Below are positions 23,195-36,343 of a DNA stretch of 64,000 nt, one piece after another. This DNA is from Arbacia lixula (Eukaryota; Echinodermata; Echinoidea; Arbacioida; Arbaciidae). The notes below the pieces were generated by a model. That model was not told where the DNA came from. It made no database searches and saw only the letters and a program-made list of their open reading frames with translations. A program made the position numbers and the translations under genes. The stretch spans positions 4,402,158-4,466,157 of the forward strand of contig OZ022590.1 of the NCBI GenBank assembly GCA_963669155.1, read 5' to 3'. Each line of letters starts with the position of its first letter. Positions within the stretch are counted from its first letter, which is position 1.

Positions 23195-24473
23195 TAAACT
23201 GGTCTGGCTGCAGAAGGGCACGCATTCCTAATATATACGTCAGCTCCACTACATGTGAGATGGACTGAGAAAAAAGGGAGAATGATACAGTGACTAGTCC
23301 TAGAATATGGTTTCAAGACTAGATTTGTTTCTCTTGAATTGTCATCACAATGAGTCTGGACATAAGGAATAAGCACCCCCTCCCCTTCTACCATTCAGTC
23401 ATAAACAAAAGAGTTGGGGGGAAAGTGGTCACTGGATATATCCTAAATGTATCATCTATTATGTATGAGACTAAAAGCATACTGAAACAAACTAATTCTT
23501 CAAATTACATGTACTTCAAAATAGAATATATAATGACAAAAGAGTGGAAATAAAATTATGACAAGGAAAAAGCCAAAACTCACTACTGAAAATTCAGTGT
23601 GAAATTGAAAGCCCAGATTTTGTTATCTATGAATATATCTCTATATATGGCCCTATTTTGCCTAAAGGAAGCAACTGCAACAAAGAGCGATTTCTGGTAA
23701 ATAAACAAAACATGTCTATCATTTGCAATTGGCATCAATGCCACACAACGTCATGCTAACTATTTATGTGTCATAAATGCAAACTTACACAACAAACACT
23801 TTTCAATCTCAGAGATCAGCAATTCATCTGGCACATAAAGTCTTAAGATGTATCTCATCTGATTTTGTTCTTATTTTTCATCCCAAGTACAACCTAAATT
23901 ATCAATAAACCAAATTCTCTTCATTTGTCAGTTGCTTCCTTTTGTCAAATGAGGGCAGTACATGTATATGCCCCTGAGCTTACGTGTGACACACTTACAT
24001 AATAGCAGGCTGTTTGATAATACCAAGTAAAGATAAGTGTGTTAGGAAATGATGACAAACTAAACATGAATATTGAACGTTTTTACCAAAAAAAAAAATC
24101 CAGAAAATACAGGGAAAAAAAATTGTTTGGAAAATAAACCTTCCTGTAACTATTTTTACTATTAGTTTGTGTGTTTACTTGTTGAAAAAATAGGAAGGAA
24201 TCAAAACATTTCCTAGCATTTTCAATTGTGTCTGTCACAAATAATCAAAAGGACATAAATGGTGCTTTAATGACTTTAATATAAACACACTCTCTTGGTT
24301 CCTTTGTTTGCCTATAACATAAAACATCATTGCCAGGTTTCCATGGCAATAACAGTCAAACACATGGCAAATTATTTGTTTTTAGATTAGACTATTTCTA
24401 ATACGCCCTGCTGTTTGATGTTAAAGAGAAGTGTACAGTGTAGACATATTGGGGTACTCAAAGATAACAAGAT

Positions 24474-24790
24474 AATATAGATATATATAGATGGATGGAT
24501 TGATGGATGGATGGATAAAAAGATAGATATTAAAAGATTAAAAGACAAGCAGGCACACAGACAGACATACAGACAGACAGATGGATTTTAGAGATTGATA
24601 GATAATGAGTGAGAAACAGAGATAATTCATATGATTTTATTTCTAGTATGCCCTTCAGTTTGAAGTATAGAATGTAGATAGATGGAGTATTCAGAGATGC
24701 AAACATCAAATAGATAGATTGATAGACCTATAGATGGATAGATAGAAATACAGATAGACAGAAAGATATGTGGATAGACAGATATTTATA
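24474..24790. repeat. GATA/GATG/GACA tetranucleotide repeat region
   Basis: Degenerate tetranucleotide repeats (GATGGATG, AGATAGAT, CAGACAGA) interrupted by AT-rich spacers. Confidence 0.8.
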
Positions 24791-25278
24791 AGGTGAGCAA
24801 GATACAGAAATAGAGAGTGGAGAGGGGTAGAAAGAATGATTGAGGAAAGGAGGAAAGGGTGAGACTGGGGTGAGCGAGAAGAAACACAAGAACAAAAATA
24901 ATTTTAGTAAACAATGGGGGAAGGTTCTCAATTATGTTATAAAACTGCATTATATGTTTCGCTACTGTTTTCGACTGTTGAGATCAGATCATATCAGATC
25001 TCTTAAACATGATACAGTAGCAGAACATCTTAAGAATAAATCTAGGGAGTGACTACCCTATGCACATGTAGTTAATCAGTATCACTTTAAGCTCAACAGG
25101 ATCCATTAATACTAGTATTATTCACTGGGCCAGCAAGGAGGCTAACACAGATGGGCAGACAATGGAACAATGGGGTAAAAAGGGGGCGTGGCCTGGTCTT
25201 GATCAGCTGATAAGCAGAAGGAGGTCAGATCCCAAGGCAGGAAGTTAGTATAACACGCCCACAAACAGGACTCCAACA

Positions 25279-25600
25279 GGCTCATTCATACGCACACACA
25301 GGTAAAGCACAGATCTGACTGGTATCATACACGGATAGGTCTATCTACATATGTCGGGCTCAGTGCACATGGCTCATTCATACGCACACACAGGTAAAGC
25401 ACTGATCTGACTGGTATCATACACGGATAGGTCTATCTACACATGTCAGGCTCAGTGCACATGGCTCATTCATACACACATACAGGTAAAGCACTGATCT
25501 GACTGTTATCATACACTGATAGTTCTATCTGCACGTGTAGGGCTCATTCATACCCATAGACAGTGCACATGGCTCATTCATTCAAACACATAGGTAAATA
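25279..25600. repeat. 92-bp tandem repeat, three copies plus fragments
   Basis: GGCTCATTCATACGCACACA recurs at 25279, 25371 and 25463 (92-bp spacing), then shortened at 25541 and 25571. The first two full copies are almost identical. Confidence 0.9.
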
Positions 25601-26290
25601 CAGAGCTCCGATTGTAAGATTTCTGGTACCCTTTTTTGCTATGCTTTACACTATAACAAAGCTATTAAGAATATTCCCAAGTATATAACTTTTACGAATC
25701 ACATTTTCAACTTACACTTTGCTGCCAAAAATATTGTACACATGGCTTCATGGTAATATATCAGGGTTTGGGACAAAAGTTTGTGAACTTTCAAATCAGT
25801 GAGATAATCAGTGATGAAGGAAGGTTATCGGATGTCAAAAAGACCCAAACCAGGCTTCAGTTTATGGTAGAACCAAGACCCTGAGATATGGATACAGGTT
25901 GATTGATTGCAACTAGACTTGCAATTGATATCAATTTGAACTCTCTATTTTAGAGATAAGGGATTGGAATTGTGCTCAATACAGATCAATCGCAACTTAT
26001 CTTTATAAGACAGGGCTGAGCTGAGAAAGCCTTTTTACTCCCTTTAACCTTCATTATCCGTTCACCGGAACGTCCATGCATCCGTTCATGTTTTGCCAAC
26101 ACATTTTCTACCCGTCCTCCTGAACCAGTCGGAATACATTATGATATGCATGTCGACTTCATGACACCACCTCAATATTTTACCATCTCCAGAATTACCC
26201 GGGAATGTATTTACACGCCAGTAGTTTTCTCCATCGATCCCCCTCCCAAGAGCCGACAAACGGTGAAGGGAGGGAGGAAGGGATGAACAG

Positions 26291-26660
26291 AGTTGGCCGC
26301 CTCGCTACGCCCTGAAGTGCACACCTTTCTTTACATTGGTGGCAGCAGTGGGACGTGATCAGTGAAGCATGAAGAAACTGCAGATAAAGCCAGGCTTGAA
26401 AGCCAAGCTATGATTTATGATTAACAGCAAATAACACAGTGTTAGGGGTGTAACTCATTCTGCACTGTATATAGGAATTAGCAGGGCTGGTCGCAACACT
26501 ACGCACTGATGTGCACACCTTTCTTTACATTGGTGGCAGCAGTTATAAATGAAGACACCACTGAAAAAGCCAATTAAGAGCCAAGATATGATTCATAAGT
26601 AACAGAACCAGCAAATAACACAGTGGTATGGGGTGTAAAGCATTCTTTGCTGCATCTAGC
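26291..26660. repeat. Two-copy duplication, about 195 bp
   Basis: Both copies contain GTGCACACCTTTCTTTACAT, TTGGTGGCAGCAGT and CAGCAAATAACACAGTG in order. Confidence 0.9.
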
Positions 26661-28992
26661 ATCCAATCAGGAGCCTGCAGTCTTATCAAAATACAGTGAA
26701 ACATGTTTGTAAAGACCACTCAAGTAAGACCATAAAATGTGGCCTTTATGAGCAAATTGCTTTTGTACATGTTTCAATGAGATTATTTTTTTATGGGAAA
26801 CAACAAATACAATCTTTACAGACAGGTAGTCTTTCTTTAAAGGTGGTTGCTACAGCAGATTTCACTGTCAAACCAACACCTACATGCACGTCCCAAATAC
26901 ATCAGATTCAAACATTCCAGTATTTCATCCTCGATCAAATGGTGTTCACAGTGTGTATAGGGACAGCCTACATTTGGCATGCCGTCACGCTCACTTTCTA
27001 CAGGTTCTGGCTTCACAGATCAATATGGGCCCATCAACATCCTAATATTGGCAATGAAGTGCAAGGCTTCTACTTGACCTGTTTGGGGGACCCAAATTCA
27101 AGAAATTTGCTGCATTAAATTTGTTTGACTTCATGGAAATGTCTTCACAGCATGGTCATATTTACATTTATTTGTTGACAATTTTTCAGAGAGTTTAACC
27201 ACATTTCCCCAGCGCCCATCTTGTGTGGATTCTTCGAAAGGGAAGGAGCTGGGGGTGAAACTGAAACTTGAGTTGAATTTCCCCCAAAGCTCATACTATT
27301 GACATACTTATAAACCAGACTGATGGATCATTTCATGTATTCCATCCTAAACCTCACTTATGCCTCAAGAAATATCATGTCTTGATAAATAACAAGGATT
27401 TAGAAAAAATATGAGAACAAATCAGCACACATGAGAACATGTGGATACAGAAAATTTGTAAAGCTTCAAGTGAAATGCCTGTTATGAAAAATGAACAAAA
27501 GCCCCAAAGGAAGTGATTTGGATATAAATCCAGGACAACGACGCACAAGGAAATAGGTGAAGGCTTGTTTCCTCTTGAGCATATGGAAATCAATCTCTTA
27601 GCCCTGAAATCTTGCATTTCCATTTCCACTTTAACTTATATCCTTGGGCAGCTACATGGCATTGTCTACATCATGGATTGAGTACAAGGACAATGACAAG
27701 TTCACCACATACCCTATATATGGGCAGCTTGCAACAACTCAACGGAACAATTACAGTTGCTAATAGACATTTTTCAGGGCTGTGATAGAGAATCTTGGAG
27801 AAATTCACCTTCCTAATAATTTGTCAAAGTGACCTCAAATTTTCAGCAATCCATTTCTGTAATTTCCCTGCTGGTTTTCACATCAATGCATCTAGACGTT
27901 TTATTCTCTTTCAGCTGTGGAAGTATAATATTCGGATGGGCTTCAAATTTAAACCTTCATGCTCAGAGCTAAATGGTATGGTATGAAAGTGTTAATGAAT
28001 ACAGCAACCGTAATGAATGGAGCGCCACTTTACCATGGGTCCCATTCTTGCTTTATTTTAGGAAACCAGAAAGGAATCATCTAAGATAAGTCAAATTACT
28101 GACCAAAGTCCGTACCCGGTACTGATGGCAGAACAATTCTCCCATGATCACAACCTTTAATCATCATCACTTCTACCCCGTATCTTAAATAACTTTAAAT
28201 CTGACAGTAGATCGAGTAAGCCACTCCCTGTTAAGTCACACACATCACATTCCCCATACACATAGCTCTACTACCACATACTTAAGTGCCTACCTACTTA
28301 ACCTACTCATGCAGTCCCACATGCAAGAAAACAAGTTGGTATCGATATGGGTCCTTCAGTACTTGGTACGCAAGAGGGTAACGTGTGATATGCAGCTCTC
28401 TGCATCCTTCAATACAACCACGCCACTACATCAAAAAGCCATTTTGAAAACAATCAATACAGAGTCATCAGCCACTCTTCGCTGGATACAAATTGTGTAA
28501 TTGGGACCCACGTGTATACGAATGGGATGGGACTATTGCCCGCTCTGCCACTCTGCTGTTGATGGGATTTGCATTGACTAGATTGCACTTAGTAGCTTAT
28601 ACAGTCCACATGCATCGCACTGATGATCACGGAGATGATACAGGAGAACATGGCTGGCTCAACATCATTTGTGTGAAAAATGCAAAAGACTTTACACATA
28701 CTTGTCTCCTTAATTCTATAATTACAATTGATTACTTGTCATAAGATTTCTCACAAACATACATTTCATGAAAAGAATATCAAAGCAATTTTGAGTAAAA
28801 TGTTCAATCACTTGTGCAAAATTTGTTTAAGCATACCCATCAACATAAAACAATGAATAAGGTGTAGAGTAGCTAGGGATGTAAGTCACCATGTACTGTG
28901 AAGAAAATGAGATGGCATTCTAAAATTAGAAATGAAAATGGAAAAGTCATCATAATTATAAAAAACATGACATTTTGACAGCTTGGACTCAC

Positions 28993-29102
28993 CCATTTCT
29001 CAAAGGCCAGTTCAATCTCAGACCTACTGTCTGTAGGGCTCTGCCCATCCAAAGTGGTATCATTATAATCCATTTCCATGGCAACTGCATCCGGCTGCGA
29101 CA
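28993..29102 (-). CDS. Candidate coding exon upstream of the CASK exon; start-codon exon or internal
   Basis: The minus strand shows an acceptor (ATTTCTCCCCAG), 110 bp of open frame and a strong donor (TGG|GTGAGT). The exon starts in phase 1 and ends in phase 0, which fits the phase-0 start of the CASK exon about 23 kb downstream. The encoded peptide is acidic and polar, ending SRSEIELAFEKW. An ATG at 29079 sits in a perfect Kozak context (GTTGCCATGG), so the exon may supply the start codon, giving 29 residues; an in-frame TGA lies five codons 5' of the splice-phase frame. If it is internal, the first two bases complete a codon begun in an upstream exon. I do not recognise the peptide from any CASK or other protein. 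Membership in the CASK gene is inferred from strand, phase and absence of any other gene between. Confidence 0.5.
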
Positions 29103-29590
29103 CTGGGGAGAAATATCATCACTCTGCAGTATTTGCCGATTAAACAATTCGGCGGGTTTCCCTTGCCTCCCTCAATTCCCCGACTCCACGCTCTCCACAG
29201 GCTAGATATTGTGGCGCGTCACCTCGATCGAAGCAATGTTAAATTTGTTTCCGCAAAATTTCGCACCAGAATAAACGATGAGTATTCCATGTCACGCGGC
29301 AGCGTCAGTGGACGTATTTTGGGTGTCACGGCATCACCACCTCGAAGCATCCCTCTTTGAGTCGCCGTAATCTGCTAAGTTTGTGCACGGTTAGCTTCCC
29401 TGCCGCATGAGATATTCCTTTGTGATATATTCCATTCTGTAAGGAAGAGGGATCCACCGTCAAGAGTTGCTTATCTCAAAGAGGACGTCCTGCTCCTCTT
29501 CCCATTCAGGAAAACGAGGAGGCGGCTGCACTTTTCCGCCGAGGTTCGGACGGGGGGAAGCCTTCTCGCTCAAGACGACAAATAGGTAGA
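29103..29590. promoter_or_regulatory. CpG-richer segment upstream of the 29-kb exon
   Basis: GC content and CpG number rise here (for example GGCGCGTCACCTCGATCG near 29211-29228 and GGTTCGGACGGGGGGAAG near 29544-29561). It is placed where a promoter or 5' UTR would be if the 29-kb exon is a first exon. The same segment could be an enhancer; no core promoter motif was found. Confidence 0.28.
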
Positions 29591-30262
29591 GCTCTCACAT
29601 ACTCGAGCACCTAATACATACATACACCCATTAAGACGAGAATTTTTTTTACCGTTGATGCAAACAGCAACCACAGCATCGGGAAGGAAAAAAAACGACT
29701 CACTTGGCGAGATTAAAAAGACATGCACTCCGAGCAATTTGCCACGTTAATGACTTAATCTGCAAATTACTGCACCACGCAATATGCATGTCTTTCCCAC
29801 ACGTAATTGAAATGGTCTGATAACGGCATCAAATGCAGAAATAACACAGCAATTTTCCACTGGAGTAGGAGAGCATCACTGATGCTCAGAAAAAAGTGAA
29901 TTCTCCACATACTGGTGTGCTTAATAATGCAAGACAGGCCATGGCTCCAACGACAAGATGCACGTACGTCCAGCAGATACTGTTTCAATGCAAAGCAGGC
30001 TGGAAATGTATAAATATCAAGCACTGATGAGGCAAACTATGAAAATAGGAATGATGTACGCAGAACCAATTGACACCAACAGCAGAGGTTGCAAATTGTC
30101 TTTATAAATACAAGTCCTTATTATCACAATCAAAAAGTATGAACATGATAAAATGAAATGATTGTTCAGCACAGCATACTAGTAACCTGCAGATAATCTA
30201 CAAACATTACTCGTGAAACTATATGATACAGGGAAACAACAAAACACAGATCATAAACTGAA

Positions 30263-30770
30263 GGTTGCATTCACACGTTTCCAGTGTGTGAACATGACAC
30301 TTGAATCCACTGTATAGCACAGTGTTAACTGTAGGTTGTGTTCAAACTAGAAGGTGTCTGATCATCACACATGAAATACACAGCACAACATTAGCAGTAC
30401 ATTGTGTTCACAAAATTCAATGTCTTGAACATGGGCCATGGATCCAATCTACAGCACAGTGTAAACTGTACATTGTGTTCACACGAGACAATGTCTGATC
30501 ATGATACTTGGAAACATTGTACGGCACAATATTACCTTTATAGGCTGTGTTTATGTTTGCCCATGTCTGAACATGACACATGGCACCACTGTACAGCAAA
30601 ATGTAAATTGTAGGTTGTGTTCACATGATTTAGTGTCTGAGCATCAAACATGGAATACACAGTACAGCGTCACCAGTGGCGTGTATTCACAAGTCTGAAC
30701 GTGACACATAGCATGTATATTAAGTCATAATGTTACACAACACACTTCGCAGGCTGTGTTCACATTGCTG
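30263..30770. repeat. Degenerate tandem repeat, about 70-bp unit, six to seven copies
   Basis: TTGTGTTCACA recurs near 30265, 30335, 30402, 30473, 30545, 30615 and 30681, each followed by TGTCTGAACATGACACATGG-like sequence and ACAGCACARTGT. Confidence 0.85.
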
Positions 30771-30854
30771 CAAGAATCGTAATAACAATGTGCATGAAGA
30801 AATACTGCACACACTTCATTCTGTTCATTTTCCTCAAAACTTCATGACCATAGG

Positions 30855-31080
30855 CCATTTTTGTTATGTATGCAAAATGTATTCACGTCCTTGAAACAAT
30901 AGTTTACTAATGGTAACCCTAAAGCTTGTCCGAGGTTTGTCCGAGTAGCAAGAACTAATATACTCAAAGTGCATTCCATCAATTGAAACTGGATCACGAA
31001 ACACAGGTCAATGAAATAGCACGCCACTAGGCAGTTAGGGGAAATTGTGAATACATTATAAAAACAGCTTATTTCCAGAC
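30855..31080 (+). repeat. Dispersed repeat R1, copy 2
   Basis: Second copy of the sequence at 18140-18355, same orientation, roughly 75-80 percent similar by eye. Confidence 0.65.
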
Positions 31081-31563
31081 TTGATGACAATTGTGAGAAA
31101 AGCATACCCTCCTAAACAACACCCTATACACTACAGCAGAGGCTGCCACCCTGACACAATCTCTTCCATAGAACAAATGTTTTATCTAATTATGTGAAAT
31201 GCTGATTGTTTACAAATTTTGTGCTGTTGACTGCTCTGAAATGGAGATGAACAATCAGACAATTCACATTAAGTAATGAATGTGAGTTCATTAGACCTGA
31301 ATATCATGTTTATTTGTGGAGCAAACCATACTAAATTGTGCAATTTCCTATCACATGATGATGAGCTCAGTGGTATTTCCATATAAAGCATAGATGGCAG
31401 TGCAATTATGATGAAGAAATGGAAGTCAAAATGGTGATATTAAGTTATTAACATTATCATTTCTGCTAATACAACTTCTACTTCAACTTCCTCATCATTG
31501 TCACTACTATTACTGTTGCTGTTTTTTCTGATTTTCCTTTTTGTTTTAAATGTTTTCCTTCTC

Positions 31564-31649
31564 TGTAACTACTAATATTACTACTACTACTACTACTATT
31601 ACTACTACTACTATTACTACTGCTACTACAACTACTACTACTACTACTG

Positions 31650-31688
<39 letters not shown>

Positions 31689-31705
31689 ATAATAATAATA
31701 ATACT
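31564..31705. repeat. ACT/AAT trinucleotide repeat
   Basis: Imperfect ACT repeat with pure run at about 31654-31687, then AAT units. The poly-threonine frame is not a gene. Confidence 0.9.
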
Positions 31706-32157
31706 TATACACTTTTAATCTATATACTCTGTGTTTGTGTGTTAAATTATTCTCTAACAAGATACCAACGGACAGTCCTATAATCAATTACGTCTTCTAA
31801 GTAGCGTGTCCAGGATGCCATTTACATAAAGTCAAGAGGATTCTAGAGAAGTATCTTTATGGAGATCAAACCCATGGGATTCCACACAGCTGCTGCTCTC
31901 AGCCTTGAGCTCAAGTGATATAACAACATCATTATTGTCTGATAAATTTGTCCGATTACCGTCGGTCCTACATTGTATGCCTAATTTCCTCAAGACAATA
32001 GGTAGGAGTTTCGACATTGTCTTGAGCAATGCAAAGGTCATTTGTAATGCATTTTTAAAGATAAGGATCTTTATGAGGTAGAAAATAAGAAAATACAGGA
32101 GAAGACAACAACAAATTAAAGATGAAAGAGAAAAGAAAAAAGAAGAAGAAAAAAAGA

Positions 32158-32403
32158 AAGAAATATGTAAATCAATATCAAAATACAATTTCTCTTTGTA
32201 GTTAATAATGCTATGAAGAACCTAAAAAGATATGCAAAGGTCAATTGAAGTAGCATGTTGTGTACTCCACTGTGACATTTGCTGATTATCTACATGTAAA
32301 CATGAAAGTTTGCCCGCCCTCTCCTCAAAGAAAAGAAGAAATATATATGCAAAACAGTATGAAAATGCAATTTCTCTTTGTAGTTAATAACACTATGAAT
32401 GAG
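32158..32403. repeat. Direct duplication, about 180-bp offset
   Basis: CAATTTCTCTTTGTAGTTAA occurs at 32188 and 32370 with matching flanks (GAAATATRTA before, TATGAA after). Confidence 0.75.
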
Positions 32404-32675
32404 GATTTTGTACTGCTTGGTAAATGCATACACAAAAGCTGTGTCTATTTGTTTCTTAATCTTTATTGCACGCTCCACTCTGAATGTGGGTGGAAATTGT
32501 CAACAATCCTGCGGTAAATGTCGCACAATTATCCCCCGACCTTGAGGGGATGCAGCTTTATTAAGTGCGAGGGAAGAAACACAAGAGAGAGAAAGAGAGT
32601 TAGGACGGATTCTGGATAAGTTGGCATGTACACAGCGATCAGTAAATTTGTCAGTGTTTCGACATCAGGGGTAGA

Positions 32676-32765
32676 TTAAAGAATTGGGTGCCGCCGTTGC
32701 TTGTTTGCATGAGTGACACACACAAATCCCAGAGAGCACCATTTTGTCCAGGATACAAAGGGTTA
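32676..32765 (-). mobile_element. Family D mini-element, solo copy
   Basis: 90 bp with TTAA at both ends (TTAAAGAATTGGGTGCC and GATACAAAGGGTTAA) and the core CACACAAATCCCAGAGAGCA. Same orientation as the array units. Confidence 0.6.
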
Positions 32766-32825
32766 AAGAGTCGCTGACTTCAAAAAGGCTACTTGGAGAG
32801 CGCAATTTCACTGCGTTTAGTTTTG

Positions 32826-32904
32826 GTTTTGATATGATATGAAGGGAATGGAGGAGAGGGGAGAGTGGAGAGGTTTAAGAAAGAGGAAGAGCCAGGGAGA
32901 GAGG

Positions 32905-32942
<38 letters not shown>

Positions 32943-33060
32943 AAGAGAGGGAAAGAGAGAGGGGGGGGGAGAGAAAGAGTGGAGAGTGAGAGGGAGGGAG
33001 GGAGAGAGAGAGAGAGAAATGGGGAAGGAGAAGGAAATAATATGGAGAGAGAGGCAAATT
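32826..33060. repeat. GA-rich purine tract
   Basis: GA microsatellite runs (32908-32939) embedded in GGGAGA-type purine sequence. Confidence 0.9.
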
Positions 33061-34864
33061 AAAGGAGAGGGATACAGAGAGGGAAGCATAAAAGAAAATA
33101 TCAAACTAAAATTAGGGTGGAGGGATGAATGGAAAGGGATGACAGGTTTCAACAAATAACATATCATTTGTGAATGGGGTGAAGAGAAGGAAAGACAGAA
33201 TTCCAAATCAAGATTGGCTTCATTCAAAACTTCATCTTTGGGTTTACCTCATCTCATTTCTGTGAATCACTGACCCAATCAATTGGAATAAAACAAGAGA
33301 TGTGAAGAATGAATACTCTCTAGACTTTTCCACCCTGACTCAACTCACATGAGCTGAATACAAAAACACTCCTGGGACCATCAAAAAATTTATGACCCCG
33401 TTTCCTGGAGCTCACGAAAATCAGATTTCCTCGGCTGCTGCTCCTAGCTTCATTATGAAAGCTGAAGCAGAACTTCAACAGCCCCCGAGTCATCGCAAGG
33501 CACGGCAAAATTATTACGATTCACAGATCCTCCCTGGCTCTCTCCATTCTAAATTTGTGACCCTCGTGTGCTGCGGTGAGAGCGCATGTTCCAACGAGAA
33601 CCCTCGAGCATGGTATTCTTGTCATGGGGCGGGATCGGTGTTGCTTTGCGGCTATGCGTGGGGGCACGACGACGACAAGCGCATAAAGTTCAGAGCATCT
33701 TCAAGTCAAAGGCTGAAAAGGTTGCTCTAATTGGATTAAAATGGTCTGGTCTGAATGGTTTGCCAGATGTGCAGAGCTCTGTTTTCTGAAGGTGAGGATC
33801 CACCAGTGGGTCAGACATGTAATGTACATGTCTGTAGTGCATTACAGTACAAATGAGACCACTGTACGAAGAATACAGTGTGAAGCAAAAAAGCTTTTTC
33901 TTTGGGAGGTCTCTGGAGGTCTTTAGAGGTCTTTTAAGGTATCTGTCATCTTTGCTTTTTCTCAAGTGTATTTACTTTGCATCTTGATGTTTTTACTTTG
34001 ATGAAAATAAATTGATTTGAATTAAATTGAATTGAGTAACAATACACATGGAGAAGCAGACCAACTAGTAGGAAGAACCATATTCTGTTTGCAGTAATTT
34101 ACCATGAGATCTAATGAGATGATGAACATATCCCACTTAGTTAAGAAATTCACTATGTATTTCAACTGCACTTCCATCACTTTTGACTTATTCAATAATG
34201 TCTCCATTACTAACAATTTTTAAAGGAGGTTGTGATGTATACAATTGTTTGCAAATCTTTAAAGAAAAGCAATGATTTGATTAAACAAAAATTAGTGTAG
34301 CCCTGCATTTTTGTCTAGAAAACTAATGCATAGAAATAGGTGTGGTACCGCAGTCTTTCTTGACGCACTTCAGACTGGTGAATTAATGAACATTAAACCC
34401 TTCAACAGAGGATAAAGAACAAGATTATGGCCAGCAAAACAAATGAATGAATTAACAAGCAAACAAATAAAGTAACTGTGTCAACAGACTGAAGACATGG
34501 ACCCTGTGACCTTTTGGACAAATACAACTACCTGCTGTAAATGAGCTAAGACACGTACAGAAGCTGTCACAGTTCCCACTACTAGGTACTGCAATCCATT
34601 TATTTCACCTTTTCATCACCGAAACCTCCTATTCATTCGACAAAGATAACGCTGCACTGTCACTGATAGGCAAGATTCGAGTTTGAATGCATAATTATAC
34701 AGTATCTTCCACATCGATGCTTGTTGCCGTAACGATAGGTGGTTCGCAGATCTGACAATGCAAGGCCGGTTATTTCCTGTACTTGTCGCACATATAAGGT
34801 CAAACCAGAGGAAGTGAGGTTTTCGTTAACCCTGTTACACGTCTAACCTAGCTCGCTAAATATA

Positions 34865-35690
34865 GGAAAGTGTCTGTATTTCAAACAAAGTCAGCTTCAG
34901 CGATAAAACAAGTAAACAAAGTAATGTGTAGGTTTCCTATCCAAGAAGATATATGCAAACAATGTTTATTGCTTTTGGCGTGCATAGGTAACTTCAGAGG
35001 AAGTACGTGAGGCTTCTGTGAACCCTGATAAATGTCTAACCTGATTCGCTCAACATAGAAAAGTGTCTGGATTTCAAACCAAGCTACAGATATAAAAGAT
35101 ATATATGATAGACAAACATGATACGTAGGTATTCTTTCCAGGCAAATATATGGAAACTATACATGTCACTGATGAAAGAAAAATATACTTTTATCCAAAC
35201 ATAGCTCGCTAAACATGGGAGAGTGTTTGAATTTCAAACCTCTCCACTCTCTCTGTTTTCTTATCTCTCTCACTCGTTCTATGCACCGTTCTTTTAAGAG
35301 CTATTCTGAAAGAATATTGTGACAGTCTTGTTAAGGTCTATCACATGGTGCTCTGTGAAACTCATCATATAACCCAATTAGCTTTGGGTAAACAGAGAGA
35401 AGAAAATGATGTGCGGGTATTCTATCCAAGTAAATGTACGCAAACTATATATGTCCCTGATGAAATGAAAATATACTTTTGACTCGCTAAACATAAGAAA
35501 GTGTCTGGATTTCAAACCAAATAAGCTTCAGATATAAAACAAGACAAAAATAATGCGTAGGTACTCTATCCAGGCAAATGTGTGGAAACTATAAATAGGC
35601 TTCGAGACGAAAATGATACGTAGGTATTCTATCCAGGCAAATGTATGGAAATTAAACTATGTATGTCCCTCTTGAAATAGAGGATACTTA
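34865..35690. repeat. Degenerate long tandem repeat
   Basis: GTGTCTGGATTTCAAACC-like words at 34869, 35063, 35223 and 35502, and TAGGTATTCTATCCAGGCAA-like words at 34929, 35126, 35416, 35559 and 35622. Units of about 140-290 bp with internal losses. Confidence 0.75.
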
Positions 35691-36343
35691 TTTCCCATAC
35701 TATGAAGATACATATCATGACTGCATAATCCCAGCACTGTCCTTCCATCTCCTTCTCACCACGCTCACATAGAGACACATGCCATGAACATCGCTGCCAT
35801 CTACACTTGTTTTCCCAGAGAATCAACAAAAAGCACACCTTCTGCCCCGTTTCTCCAGCAACGGCATGCACACGCCCGTCGCCCAGGCAGCGGAAAAGAG
35901 TAAAAAGCTAAAGAAGGCGCCGTTTGGAAGAAAAATGAGCGGACGGACGGACGGTTAAACGCAATGAAATGTGATGCTCTCCTGCCAGCACCTTAACACA
36001 GATACTCCAGAAATCACGTTTAAACACAATACCGCGAGGAGCTGCATGCATGGGTGATACCGGTGGTAGAGCGACCCTCCTATGGAAATGACATACAGGG
36101 TATCTATATCTGATGGGTCTGTCGGTCGCTGTACGAGCTACAGGAGAACAATGGGTCGCAATGGTCTCGTTACCAATGGGTGGAATTGACTGGTAGGCTG
36201 GAGCACATGGTTCAACTCGGTGGTCTAGAAATAGCCAGGGCAGTGAACTCTGGACAGTATCTCTAGCCAGGGATAGGCTGGGCAGTGCTGGGTAGATAGT
36301 GTTATCTGGGTTATGTGGGCCAGTGAGAACAATGCTCCTGGTT

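Larger units (their letters stand above)
5668..28992 (-). other. Large intron between the CASK exon and the 29-kb exon
   Basis: Non-coding as far as I can see. Apart from the repeats listed separately, the long unannotated stretches here (for example 5.7-6.8, 9.5-10.4, 11.3-12.3, 17.7-18.1, 23.2-24.4 and 27.1-28.9 kb) are AT-rich unique sequence in which I found no further exon. In particular I looked for the expected L27 segment that precedes LYDKINTK in vertebrates and did not find it. Confidence 0.4.

Noticed and set aside
26696..27118. 140-codon plus-strand frame
   Set aside because: Outside repeats, but no start context, splice support or recognisable domain; part resembles the degenerate repeat near 47.1 kb.
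31550..31783. Poly-threonine frame
   Set aside because: ACT microsatellite.
33320..33730. Open frames on both strands in a GC-richer patch, with GTGAGT at about 33350 (minus)
   Set aside because: Frames on opposite strands are equally plausible and no acceptor or coherent peptide could be assigned; possibly regulatory.
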